The notes under the pieces were generated by a model. That model had not been told where the DNA came from. It saw only the letters and a program-made list of their open reading frames with translations, and made no database searches. From Acidobacteriota bacterium (GTDB lineage Bacteria > Acidobacteriota > Terriglobia > UBA7540): 9,127 bases of DNA. Location: the NCBI GenBank assembly GCA_021827245.1, contig JAKAWN010000283.1, positions 1-9,127 on the forward strand, in the 5' to 3' direction. Below, piece by piece: positions 1-7,441 of this stretch. The translations under genes were made by a program, and so were the position numbers. Positions within the stretch are counted from its first letter, which is position 1. The number at the start of each line of letters is the position of its first letter.

Positions 1-93
1 CTCATCTCCGTTCTCCCCAATCGGACCTCCTCTCGGAGATCCTATTAGGGGACATTTCTATCGAGGACAAAAGGGGACATTATCATCGAGGCA
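1..93 (-). mobile_element. Probable insertion-sequence end (left boundary of the cluster)
   Basis: Two near-identical 20-base direct repeats lie at 47-66 and 72-91. Both begin AGGGGACATT and end ATCGAGG, match at 17 of 20 positions and have a period of 25. Read on the minus strand, an element would begin with TG at about position 93 and run leftwards. On that strand an ATG at 5-3 is preceded by GGGGAG with a 7-base spacer, which could be the transposase start, but only five coding bases are visible. Repeated ~20-base blocks just inside the tip, followed by an outward-facing gene, resemble IS21-like elements with multiple terminal repeats. The family assignment is inference, because no transposase sequence is present. 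Confidence 0.42.
47..91. repeat. Pair of 20-base direct repeats, 25-base period
   Basis: Copies at 47-66 and 72-91 share AGGGGACATT, differ at three central positions, and share ATCGAGG. They are separated by the 5-base stretch ACAAA. This spacing suits repeated transposase-binding sites near an insertion-sequence tip. No related repeat was found in the catabolic genes. Confidence 0.7.
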
Positions 94-112
94 CAACAGA
101 CAAATTTTGCTC

Positions 113-135
113 CACTCACACGGTTTTGTGTGGTG
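113..135 (-). terminator. Weak hairpin downstream of the operon, possible terminator
   Basis: CACAC (117-121) pairs with GTGTG (128-132) around a 6-base loop. The stem extends through 113-115 with 133-135 if T116 is bulged out. It lies 34-56 bases beyond the last operon stop codon. On the minus strand no clean U-run follows; the nearest U-rich bases are about ten bases further on. It could be a poor intrinsic terminator or only an mRNA 3'-end structure. Confidence 0.25.
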
Positions 136-168
136 TCTGTCATCGGTTGGGCCAGCCACGGGGTCAGG

Positions 169-990
169 CTATCCGCGAATGCCCAACCCCTGCATTATTC
201 GATTTGTCCCGCTATAGGCTTCCCTAACCCATTCAACAATCTCCCCAGGCTCGGGTGAATATTCCAGCTCAACACTGACAGTGGAACCATATCCGATTCT
301 TTTAAGCTGCTCGAGGTAGGGCGTGAAATTCACAACGCCCCGCCCTGGTGGCAAGTCTCCGTGCTTGTTGCCATCGCAATCGGATAAGTGGACATGGGCG
401 ATTCGCCCCTTCAGATCGGGGATAGCTTCAGCGGGAGAATGCGACAAAGTCAAATGAGAGATGTCGAGGTTAGCGCGGACGGCAGCTTGGTCAACATCGC
501 CCAGAAACTCGATCATCTTATGAATGTTGTTAACAATAGACAGATGGAACGGCTCCAACTCAATGGCGATTTCTAGACCCAGAGCTTCGGCATAGCTCCC
601 CAACTCTTTCACGACCTCGACCGCCCAATTCCACTGGTCGCTCGGACGGATGACTTCTTGCTGCCACATATATTCGCCGAGCACCAGCACGATGTTTCGC
701 CCTTCAAGGTCATAGGTGAAGTCGAGATAGCTCTTAACCCGCTCCTGATGGAAGCGCCGGACGGCAACATTGAAGTCCGCAATGCCGAGGGCGCAGCAGA
801 CCACAGAAATCACCGGTAAGTTCACCTCCCGACAAGTGCTTCTGATCAGGCGCCTTTCTTTGACATCTATCTCGAGGGGATCTGCAAAGATGTCAATGCT
901 GTCGAACCCAATCTCCTTGGTCTTTCGAATCCCTTCCGCGGTTCCGATGGGCGAGCCAAACCACGCTGAGTTGATCAGTCCTAGTTTCAT
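169..990 (-). CDS. Sugar isomerase/epimerase-like TIM-barrel protein
   Basis: This 273-residue protein belongs to the xylose-isomerase-like TIM-barrel (AP_endonuc_2) superfamily, which includes tagatose 3-epimerase, hydroxypyruvate isomerase and IolE-type dehydratases. Candidate metal-site residues occur in family order: E146 (IELEP), D176 (ANLDISH), H199/H201 (HVHLSD) and E241/E243 (SVELEY). The KHGDLPPGRG stretch near 209-218 is also typical of the family. The start at 990 was chosen because AGGAGG lies at 995-1000 and the ATG overlaps the previous stop as ATGA; an upstream in-frame ATG at 1053 lies inside the preceding gene. There is no signal peptide, so it should be cytoplasmic. It is the last gene of the operon, coupled to the Gfo/Idh/MocA oxidoreductase, and the two probably act on the same keto-sugar. 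Epimerase, isomerase and dehydratase activities cannot be told apart here. Confidence 0.88.
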   Translation of the reverse strand: MKLGLINSAWFGSPIGTAEGIRKTKEIGFDSIDIFADPLEIDVKERRLIRSTCREVNLPVISVVCCALGIADFNVAVRRFHQERVKSYLDFTYDLEGRNIVLVLGEYMWQQEVIRPSDQWNWAVEVVKELGSYAEALGLEIAIELEPFHLSIVNNIHKMIEFLGDVDQAAVRANLDISHLTLSHSPAEAIPDLKGRIAHVHLSDCDGNKHGDLPPGRGVVNFTPYLEQLKRIGYGSTVSVELEYSPEPGEIVEWVREAYSGTNRIMQGLGIRG

Positions 991-2090
991 AGCCCCTCCT
1001 GCTTTGGTTGATTGACCCGAATGGGGCGATGCTGCTCGAGGGAGGCATAGCAAGCCTCGACCAGAGCCATCGTCCCGAGGTTATCATGACCGCTGATAGC
1101 CGGTTCTCTGCCCTCAGCCAGGCTGCTGAGAAGCTCGCCCATCGTTCCCTGGAAGGCGTCTGGGAACCAAACCTCCGACCATCGTGGAGAAAACCAACCG
1201 GCCGGCTGTCGTCGGGTTGTAAAATCGATAGTGCTCGGAACTCTGGCGGGGTAATCCGGCCACCCTATGGTGCCCTTCGCTATCCCCTCTGTTCCTTCCA
1301 CCCGCCAGTTGATGTAAATATCCGCCGCGGCGCCTTCTCGCGCCGGGCCTGTCCAGACATCATCCCACCCGGCTGCTCTTAGCCCATCGCGGTATTCGAG
1401 GATGTAAAGGACAATACCGTCCCGGTGTGGAAAAGGGGTGCGCGGATCCGGTCGAGCGCTGACATAAACGCTTTCGGGTTCTCCAAAAAGGAAGCGGAAG
1501 CAATCCAGATGATGGATGCTCATCGCCAACAGGGTCAAGCGTCCGTAAGCGCGCAGCCAGGTTTGCCAATGCGGGATGGCCCGCATTTCGATGGTGGAAA
1601 GCACGGGCTCGCCTAGGTCACCGCGCTTGAGCAAGGTCTTCAAGGCGCGGATAGACTGGTCATAGCGCATGTTTTGGTTGACCGCCAGGCGAACCCCTGC
1701 CTGGTCACATGTCTCGACCGCCCGGCGCGCCTCCGCGTAGTCTAGGGCAAGCGGCTTCTGCGCCAGAATCCCCTTGATGTGTTTCCGGGTTGCAGCCTCC
1801 TGGATGATGGCGGGCTGGGCGTCGGGTGGAACGGCAATATCAAGAACTTCAATGGACCGGTCGCCCAGCAATGCCTCGATAGTGTCGTACACCTTTGGAA
1901 TCCCGCGCAGGTCCGCGACTTCGCACGCCTTGGAAGGATGCGGTGATGCGATGGCAACCACATTGAAGCCCGCCTCCCGATAAGCAACCAGCTGAACGTC
2001 ACGCATAATAAACCCGGCACCGATCACGCCAATCCGGAAGTCCTTTTTCTCCGGAGGAGGAGGCTGATGGTCGAGGTTGAATTCGGTCAT
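987..2090 (-). CDS. Gfo/Idh/MocA-family NAD(P)-dependent oxidoreductase
   Basis: This protein has 367 residues, a normal length for the family. The N-terminal Rossmann domain begins with GVIGAGF at 21-27, after a proline-rich leader (PPPP at 10-13). The usual EKP motif reads QKP at 111-113 and keeps the catalytic lysine K112. A conserved NQNMRY block (138-143) and the SIHHLDCFRFLFG segment (191-203, with H193/H194 and D196) mark the C-terminal catalytic domain. Such enzymes oxidise or reduce sugar or polyol hydroxyls; glucose-fructose oxidoreductase and inositol dehydrogenase IolG are the models. The start at 2090 follows AAGGA with a 9-base spacer and lies 13 bases after the DUF4432 stop. 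Its stop overlaps the next start as ATGA. The pairing with a TIM-barrel isomerase recalls IolG/IolE. The substrate is unknown, and no signal peptide is evident. Confidence 0.92.
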   Translation of the reverse strand: MTEFNLDHQPPPPEKKDFRIGVIGAGFIMRDVQLVAYREAGFNVVAIASPHPSKACEVADLRGIPKVYDTIEALLGDRSIEVLDIAVPPDAQPAIIQEAATRKHIKGILAQKPLALDYAEARRAVETCDQAGVRLAVNQNMRYDQSIRALKTLLKRGDLGEPVLSTIEMRAIPHWQTWLRAYGRLTLLAMSIHHLDCFRFLFGEPESVYVSARPDPRTPFPHRDGIVLYILEYRDGLRAAGWDDVWTGPAREGAAADIYINWRVEGTEGIAKGTIGWPDYPARVPSTIDFTTRRQPAGWFSPRWSEVWFPDAFQGTMGELLSSLAEGREPAISGHDNLGTMALVEACYASLEQHRPIRVNQPKQEGL

Positions 2091-2103
2091 CACTTTGATT
2101 CCT

Positions 2104-3258
2104 TCAGGATGCCCCGGCCGATCCACTGAGCATCCCATCCGCCTCCGACGGTACGCCCAAGGCGCGAATGCGGCGGAGGGTTTGGGAGATCACTTCCCTG
2201 CCGTCCAGCACAGCGAGCCGAGTGTGGTAACTGCGAGATTCCCCGTGCTCCAGCCAAATCATGGTGCCGTCTTTCCTCGCCGAGGGTTCCCCTTCCACAT
2301 GGTGCGTCGAGGGCTCGAGGCCGATGGCATATGCCCCCTCCCGCAGGTGCAGCCATTCGAAAAAGCAAGGAAATTCATTCCGGGACCATTCCAACAGAAC
2401 GCCGAATTCAAGCCGCGTGTTGATCACGGCGACGGCGAATTTCCCCGCCGAATCAGCCACGAGATCGTGCTCATAGACCCGCTCAACGAGATGGGGTTGC
2501 GGATCGGGCATTCGCCAACAGGAAATCTGCTGATCAAAAACGCTTTGCGTCTGCCAGCGTATGCGGGAAACAGGCGCGACAAACCTTGTGCCTTCATCTA
2601 CCAGCGGCCACCCAAGATTGACGTGATAAAGAAACATATGCGGGGTCCGATCAAAGCCGCGATTGGTCACAGTGTCCGCGATCAGCAACTCGTTGGCGCC
2701 GATCTCCGATTCGATTCTCCTCCGCAAAAGGAGGTGCTCGCCGAAAACGGCCGCCTGACGAACTTCTCCTTCCGCCCACAGGGCGCACCGGTCTCCTTCC
2801 CACTTCTCGCCGTATCCCTGTAATCGCGCCGGGATATTGGCGATGCGTCCGTGCAACCCATTCCAAACCACCCTGCGATGCGGATAGCGATACTGAGACG
2901 CATCCACCTCGGCGGTGAAAAGCGTGTGATCCAATCCGGCGGTGACGAGAAGTCCTGAGAAGGAGCGCAGCCACGAAAGGCCACCCTCATCCGCATATTC
3001 ATGCAAGCCTGGATGGCGAAAGCCCGTAGCCGACCTCCATCCCAGCGCTTGGCCCCGAAATTCTGCGGGTCCGATATCCATGGCGCGATCTACAAGGACG
3101 TCGAAAGCGAGCCCCGTACCCGTACGAAATTCGAGGGCGAGTATTCCTCGCTCGCTTCCCTCCTCGAGGAGGACCTTTCGAATGCCTCCCGCGGCGGCCA
3201 GGTCTCCCGTTCGACGTTCGAGGTCAACTCGCTTCAGATCGTGTCCGTGGAGCTTCAT
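2104..3258 (-). CDS. DUF4432 family protein, aldose-1-epimerase-like
   Basis: This 384-residue protein matches the DUF4432 family, which is predicted to have the galactose-mutarotase-like beta-sandwich fold. Recognisable blocks are DRAMDIG (57-63), GLLVTAGLDHT (102-112), GLHGRI (134-139), HMFLYHVNLGWPL (207-219) and EWLHLREGAYAIGLEPSTHH (301-320). Related mutarotases interconvert sugar anomers and use His and Glu residues, and both are abundant in these blocks. No activity is firmly assigned to this family to my knowledge. The start at 3258 gives an ATGA overlap with the preceding SDR stop. An alternative ATG at 3270 would add four residues, and neither has a strong Shine-Dalgarno. In this operon it may feed the correct anomer or ring form to a dehydrogenase, which is inference. 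No signal peptide is seen. Confidence 0.87.
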   Translation of the reverse strand: MKLHGHDLKRVDLERRTGDLAAAGGIRKVLLEEGSERGILALEFRTGTGLAFDVLVDRAMDIGPAEFRGQALGWRSATGFRHPGLHEYADEGGLSWLRSFSGLLVTAGLDHTLFTAEVDASQYRYPHRRVVWNGLHGRIANIPARLQGYGEKWEGDRCALWAEGEVRQAAVFGEHLLLRRRIESEIGANELLIADTVTNRGFDRTPHMFLYHVNLGWPLVDEGTRFVAPVSRIRWQTQSVFDQQISCWRMPDPQPHLVERVYEHDLVADSAGKFAVAVINTRLEFGVLLEWSRNEFPCFFEWLHLREGAYAIGLEPSTHHVEGEPSARKDGTMIWLEHGESRSYHTRLAVLDGREVISQTLRRIRALGVPSEADGMLSGSAGAS

Positions 3259-3992
3259 AACATCACCCATCCGCCATCCACGACGACATTTTGGCCAGTA
3301 AGAAACGACGAGTCTCGCCCACACAGAAACGACACGACCGACGCAATTTCTTCGGGTTTCCCCCGCCGCTTCAGGGATTGATGGTCGATGACAAATTTCT
3401 GGTAAGCCTCGGGATGGGGGTGGATCCTCTCGGCCGCGGTCGGGATCGCGCCGGGGGAGATGGCATTGACACGAATGCCATAGGGGCCTAGCTCTCGAGC
3501 CAAGGCCCGCGTCAAAGCGATGGCAGCCCCCTTGGTGGAAACATATGCGGAAAGCTCCTCCCAGCCTCCAAAGAAGGTGATGGAAGCTATGTTGACGATT
3601 GTGCCGCTTCGCGTGGGAATCATCTGCCGGGCTGCGCGCTGAGCCGTGAGGTAGTAGGCACGTTGGTTGACGCTGACAATATCATCGTACTGCTGGGGCG
3701 GAACATCAATAAACCTACCCTTAGGGTAAATGGCGGCATTATTGATGAGAATTCCGACTGGGCCAAGGGTAGCCGTCGTCTTCTCAAATGCCCGTGCGAT
3801 TTCATCTTCAGAGCGAAGGTCGGCAGGGACAGCGAGAGCTCTTGCGTGGACCTGACTAAGCAGGTGGATGGTTTGTTCGAGGGTGGCAACGTCCGAGTCT
3901 AGCGCCGCCACCGCATGCCCATCTTGCGCAAGCCGCAGGGCGGTTGCCCGTCCCAGAGCGCCGCCCGCGCCCGTGACTAAGGCGGTTGTCAC
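3255..3992 (-). CDS. Short-chain dehydrogenase/reductase (second SDR of operon)
   Basis: This is a classical SDR of 245 residues. The cofactor loop TGAGGALG is at 7-14 and is followed by D32 at the end of the second strand, which favours NAD over NADP. NNAA is at 84-87 (usually NNAG) and N109 is conserved. The catalytic Ser-Tyr-Lys set is S137, Y150 and K154, and the C-terminus ends in the usual VDGG (238-241) plus a short tail. The start is a GTG at 3992 that overlaps the aldehyde dehydrogenase stop as GTGA; no ATG is available at the right place, and GGGGG lies just upstream. Its stop overlaps the DUF4432 start as ATGA. It probably oxidises a sugar or sugar-acid hydroxyl in the cytoplasm. 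Annotation as a fatty-acid-type reductase is possible by homology but fits this context poorly. Confidence 0.92.
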   Translation of the reverse strand: MTTALVTGAGGALGRATALRLAQDGHAVAALDSDVATLEQTIHLLSQVHARALAVPADLRSEDEIARAFEKTTATLGPVGILINNAAIYPKGRFIDVPPQQYDDIVSVNQRAYYLTAQRAARQMIPTRSGTIVNIASITFFGGWEELSAYVSTKGAAIALTRALARELGPYGIRVNAISPGAIPTAAERIHPHPEAYQKFVIDHQSLKRRGKPEEIASVVSFLCGRDSSFLTGQNVVVDGGWVML

Positions 3993-5425
3993 GACCACCC
4001 CCAACTGACGAGTTTGGTCCGGGTATAAAATTGCATTGACTCCGGGCCGTGTTCTTTCGCCCCTCCTCCCGACATCTTGAATCCGCCGAACGGGGCCGGC
4101 AATTCGATACCTGCGGTCGGGCCGTTGATGACCACAACACCACACTCAGCCTGGTCCGCCACCGTCTGAGCGACCGCAATATTTCGAGTATGAACGGCGC
4201 ACGAGAGGCCGTACTTTGTGTCATTCAAGATATCTACGGCCTCTTCCATCGCGTCGAAGTCCATGATGGCAAGGACCGGCCCAAAAACTTCCTCGCGCGC
4301 GATTTCCATTTGGGGGTTCACTCGGGTCAGAATGGTTGGCTCGAAGAAGCATCCGGGCCGAGAGATTCTCCTGCCCCCCGTGGCGATGCAGGCCCCGGCC
4401 TGGACAGCCCGCTGAACAAACCCTTCGACCGCCTGAACCTGCCCTTCGTTGATGAGCGGGCCCATTTGAGTTGACTCATCGCAGGGATTGCCCACCGATA
4501 TAGCACGCGCCCGGCCTAAAAGGATGTCCACGAATTCTTGGCAAACGTCTCGGTGGACGACCACTCGGCTTGTCGCTGTGCATTGCTGGCCAGCCGAAGC
4601 AAAAGCCGCGTTAACGATGTGACCCGCAGCGGAGCTCAAGTCCGCATCCGGGAAAACTAAGGCGGCATTCTTTCCGCCTAACTCAAGCTGCAAGCGAGCC
4701 AAAGGGTTACCTAGGACCTTTGTCAGTTGGAGCCCCACTTCGGTCGAACCCGTAAAGGAAACGGCTGCAACCTGGGGATGGACACATAAACCGCGTCCCA
4801 CAACGCTCCCTGAGCCGCACAGCAGTTGGACGGCGCCGGGCTCCGCTCCAGCCGCGTTAAGGCATTCCACCAAGTGAATCGCCGCGACGGGAGTCGCGCT
4901 CGATGGCTTCAACAAGACTGTGTTGCCCGCAAGAAGCGCAGGAGCCAGTTTCCGAGCCGGTCCCGCGACAGGAACGTTCCAAGGAGTAATAGCAACCACC
5001 GGCCCGAGGGGCTCGAGACGAGTTTCATGTCGAAGGCGAGCGGAGCCTCCGGCAAAAGCTCTCCCTTCCAGAGCGCCCGCCAACCCACCGTAATAGCGGA
5101 ATGTCGAAACTGATTTCGCTACTTCGCCTCTCGCCTCCCACAAAGGTTTACCGTTCTCCGCAACCAAGTCTCTCGAAATCTGCCCGGCGCGGCGCTCCAG
5201 AACGTCGGCAGTCTTTCGTAAAACCTCAGCTCGCGCGACGGGTGTCCAGGATGCCCACGCCGGAAAGACTTCAAGGGAAGCGATAACAGCGCGCTCAACA
5301 TGGGTTGCGTCTAGGGAAGGCACGGTCGCGATGACCTCGCTGCCCGTGGCGGGGTTCCGTACTGCGATAAGAGGACCGGCTGGTCTGATCCAGTCTCGAC
5401 CGATGAAACATCCCAATTCCATCAT
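3989..5425 (-). CDS. NAD(P)-dependent aldehyde dehydrogenase
   Basis: This aldehyde dehydrogenase superfamily enzyme has 478 residues, a normal full length. Key residues are all present: N150 in TPWN, K173 in LKPS, FTGS at 224-227, the general base E248 in LELGGKN, the nucleophile C282 in GQQCT, and E379 in REEVFGP. It oxidises an aldehyde to the acid. In this context candidates are alpha-ketoglutarate semialdehyde, glyceraldehyde, glycolaldehyde or lactaldehyde released downstream of a 2-keto-3-deoxy acid. The start at 5425 gives an ATGA overlap with the upstream SDR stop; a second ATG follows at once at 5422. Its stop overlaps the next gene as GTGA. It is flanked by an SDR on each side. Sequence alone does not decide among the aldehyde substrates. 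It should be soluble and cytoplasmic. Confidence 0.95.
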   Translation of the reverse strand: MMELGCFIGRDWIRPAGPLIAVRNPATGSEVIATVPSLDATHVERAVIASLEVFPAWASWTPVARAEVLRKTADVLERRAGQISRDLVAENGKPLWEARGEVAKSVSTFRYYGGLAGALEGRAFAGGSARLRHETRLEPLGPVVAITPWNVPVAGPARKLAPALLAGNTVLLKPSSATPVAAIHLVECLNAAGAEPGAVQLLCGSGSVVGRGLCVHPQVAAVSFTGSTEVGLQLTKVLGNPLARLQLELGGKNAALVFPDADLSSAAGHIVNAAFASAGQQCTATSRVVVHRDVCQEFVDILLGRARAISVGNPCDESTQMGPLINEGQVQAVEGFVQRAVQAGACIATGGRRISRPGCFFEPTILTRVNPQMEIAREEVFGPVLAIMDFDAMEEAVDILNDTKYGLSCAVHTRNIAVAQTVADQAECGVVVINGPTAGIELPAPFGGFKMSGGGAKEHGPESMQFYTRTKLVSWGWS

Positions 5426-6222
5426 GACATTACGAGTCCCCCGTCCACATTCAGTGATTGCCCAGTGATCGAAGCCGCCAGGTCGCTGGCAAGAAAACAC
5501 ACGGCAAAAGCGATCTCTTCCGCGGTTTGACCGCGTTGAAGCGGAATCAGCCGTTTTGCTTTGCTTTCAAAGTACTCCTCATCGGAGACTTGCAGAAGGG
5601 ACGGATCTGCTTCCGCGGCTGCGAGGCGCTGAGCTCGATAAAAGGGAGTTAAAACCATCCCCGGACAAATCGCGTTCACCCGGATCCCGTGCGGGGCCAA
5701 ATCTCGGGCCATCACTTGCGTGAAGTTGATGACGGCTGCCTTCGTGGCCGAGTAGGGGGGACAGGTCGGGAACCCCGTGCGGCCCGAAACCGAGGCAATG
5801 TTGATAATTGCCCCTCGCCGACTTTTAATCATCCGGTCCGCAACCGCCTTCGTAATGTTGAAAAGCCCGACGACATTGACATTCCAAGGAAGAAGCCAAT
5901 CCTTGGCCTGGAGGCGCGTAAATGGCATTCCCACCCGGCTGGCCACCCCAGCGTTGTTCACCAAAATATCCGCCATTCCGAGAGTGTCGGATATCTGGTT
6001 CATGCTGAAGGTGACTTCCGTTTCGTCGGTGATGTCCACACGTAGACATCGGACATCCTTCGGGAGGCTTGCGGCGACAGCTCCAAGACGTTCACGGTCA
6101 CGGTCAATCATCACGACCCGTGCTCCTGCGCCAAGGAGCGCCTTGGATATCCCAAGCCCGATCCCCCCCGCCGCCCCAGTGACCAGGGCCAGGCGATTTG
6201 AAAGGTCAATCGAAAGGCTCAT
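5422..6222 (-). CDS. Short-chain dehydrogenase/reductase (first SDR of operon)
   Basis: This is a complete classical SDR of 266 residues. The cofactor loop TGAAGGIG is at 15-22 and D40 follows MI at the end of the second strand, which suggests NAD use. NNAG is at 89-92. The catalytic residues are S144, Y157 and K161, and PG occurs at 187-188. NVDGG (258-262) is near the end. An inserted helix region (~195-220, acidic and alanine-rich) covers the substrate pocket and would set specificity. The start at 6222 has a GGAGG at 6227-6231 with a tight 4-base spacer. It lies 58 bases after the dehydratase stop and overlaps the aldehyde dehydrogenase by 4 bases. It is the best candidate for the first oxidation of the sugar or sugar acid, though the Gfo/Idh/MocA enzyme or the other SDR could do this instead. 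Confidence 0.94.
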   Translation of the reverse strand: MSLSIDLSNRLALVTGAAGGIGLGISKALLGAGARVVMIDRDRERLGAVAASLPKDVRCLRVDITDETEVTFSMNQISDTLGMADILVNNAGVASRVGMPFTRLQAKDWLLPWNVNVVGLFNITKAVADRMIKSRRGAIINIASVSGRTGFPTCPPYSATKAAVINFTQVMARDLAPHGIRVNAICPGMVLTPFYRAQRLAAAEADPSLLQVSDEEYFESKAKRLIPLQRGQTAEEIAFAVCFLASDLAASITGQSLNVDGGLVMS

Positions 6223-6242
6223 CTGACCTCCGGCCAGTCACC

Positions 6243-6276
6243 CCGACGGGCGCCGCCTCGAGCGCACGTCGGCGGC
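6243..6276. other. Competing GC-rich stems in the dehydratase-SDR gap
   Basis: CCGACG (6243-6248) can pair with CGTCGG (6267-6272), and GCCGCC (6252-6257) can pair with GGCGGC (6271-6276). The two stems share bases, so only one can form fully. They fill most of the 58-base gap between the first two operon genes. No U-run follows on the minus strand, so this is not a clear terminator. It may tune mRNA stability or relative expression, or be chance in GC-rich DNA. Confidence 0.25.
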
Positions 6277-6280
6277 ATCC

Positions 6281-7441
6281 CTAGCTTTTCATCCCGTGAC
6301 CGGGCCCGATCGAATGCTCCCCGTTCCAAGGGTGAGAAGCGACAAAGTCCCAATCAATCTCGATTCCGAGTCCAGGGCCCTTGGGAGGGGTCACCTTTCC
6401 GTCCTTAACATCCAAGGGGTGCCTGATGAGTTTGGTCATCAGCTCGTTGTGGGTAACATCCCATTCGAACATCGCCGGATGCGGAGAAGCGGTAACCAAG
6501 TGCAGATTGGCGATTGTCGTCAAGATATCATTGAAGGTGTGAGGGTTCCAATCAAGATGCGAGAACGCTGCCGCCTCGGCGATCCTACGTACCTCGGTGA
6601 ATCCTCCCGCCCGGCTTACGTCGGCTTGCAGGACATCGAGAGCCCGGCGACGAACAAATTCAGCAAACGAAAAGCGCGTGTACAGGTTCTCCCCGGAAGC
6701 GATGCGGACCTTACGACGGGCTTTGCACAGCATTTGATGGCCTTCAATGTCATCAATGCTGATCGGCTCCTCAAACCAATACACCCCCATCTCTTCAAGA
6801 GCAGGAAGCAATCCCAGCGCCTCCCAGCGCGCCAACGACTGGTTGGCATCCACAAGGATGTCGGTATCATAACCCACGGCGTTTCTGATGGCTGCCAGCC
6901 GGTCAATGTCTCGCCGAAGATCTTTCCCCACTTTCAGCTTGACCGCCGTGAAGCCCTGCTCGACACAACACCGCGCTTTCTCGGCCACTTGGTCGGGTGT
7001 AAGATCCCAATAAATCGAGCTGGCGTAGGCGCGAATGCCGTTCCTATGGTAGCGGCCACCCAGGAGCTCGAATAAGGGCACGTGCAAGGCGCGGGCTCTT
7101 AGGTCCCAAATCGCCATGTCGATGCCCGAAAGGGCCGCGATCCCAACGCCCCGATTACCCAGATTTCGAGTAATTTCACCATGATAGATGCGATGCCATA
7201 CGTGGCCCACGTGCGAAGGCTCCTCCCCAACCCAATGAGGCGTAAACAACTGGATGATTCTTCGCAATAAGGGCAAATCGTAGGGACCCGAAGGCGAGCC
7301 GTATCCGGACAGCCCTTCGTCGCTCTTCACTTCGATCAGGCACATCTGCCGAGCGAACTTTAGGCCGGCCCCAGACTCTACTCGCAGGTTTTCCGGGATC
7401 GGCACATGAATCAGATGTGTCGTAACGTCAGTGACCTTCAC
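6281..7441 (-). CDS. Mandelate racemase/muconate lactonizing-type acid-sugar dehydratase
   Basis: This 386-residue enolase-superfamily enzyme has the full mandelate-racemase-subgroup catalytic set. The KxK motif is K168/K170. Magnesium ligands are D198 (LVDAN), E224 (WFEEP) and E251 (SGENLY). The His-Asp dyad is H301 (NPHTF) and D274 (QADVSRAGG), and E326 (MFEWD) closes the site. The spacing follows that of mandelate racemase almost residue for residue. Members of this subgroup remove a proton alpha to a carboxylate; many dehydrate sugar acids such as fuconate or tartrate to 2-keto-3-deoxy acids. The start is GTG at 7441; an in-frame stop lies five codons upstream, and GAGAGAG gives a modest ribosome site. 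It is the first gene of the minus operon. Dehydration of an aldonate is inferred from the neighbours, and racemase or epimerase activity is not excluded. Confidence 0.94.
   Translation of the reverse strand: MKVTDVTTHLIHVPIPENLRVESGAGLKFARQMCLIEVKSDEGLSGYGSPSGPYDLPLLRRIIQLFTPHWVGEEPSHVGHVWHRIYHGEITRNLGNRGVGIAALSGIDMAIWDLRARALHVPLFELLGGRYHRNGIRAYASSIYWDLTPDQVAEKARCCVEQGFTAVKLKVGKDLRRDIDRLAAIRNAVGYDTDILVDANQSLARWEALGLLPALEEMGVYWFEEPISIDDIEGHQMLCKARRKVRIASGENLYTRFSFAEFVRRRALDVLQADVSRAGGFTEVRRIAEAAAFSHLDWNPHTFNDILTTIANLHLVTASPHPAMFEWDVTHNELMTKLIRHPLDVKDGKVTPPKGPGLGIEIDWDFVASHPWNGEHSIGPGHGMKS

Noticed and set aside
47..93. CRISPR-like repeats at the left end
   Set aside because: There are only two copies separated by 5 bases, far too short for spacers; an insertion-sequence end explains them better.
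991..1053. Upstream start for the TIM-barrel gene at 1053
   Set aside because: It would lie deep inside the preceding gene; the ATG at 990 has AGGAGG and an ATGA overlap.
2077..2823. 248-codon open frame on the plus strand
   Set aside because: It is antisense to the DUF4432 gene and has no recognisable motif; such frames are common opposite GC-rich genes.
3993..4145. Upstream start for the second SDR at 4145
   Set aside because: It would add 51 residues without SDR character inside the aldehyde dehydrogenase gene; GTG 3992 begins directly at the first Rossmann strand.
6296..7075. 259-codon open frame on the plus strand
   Set aside because: It is antisense to the dehydratase, whose active-site residues are all intact on the other strand; no family features are present.
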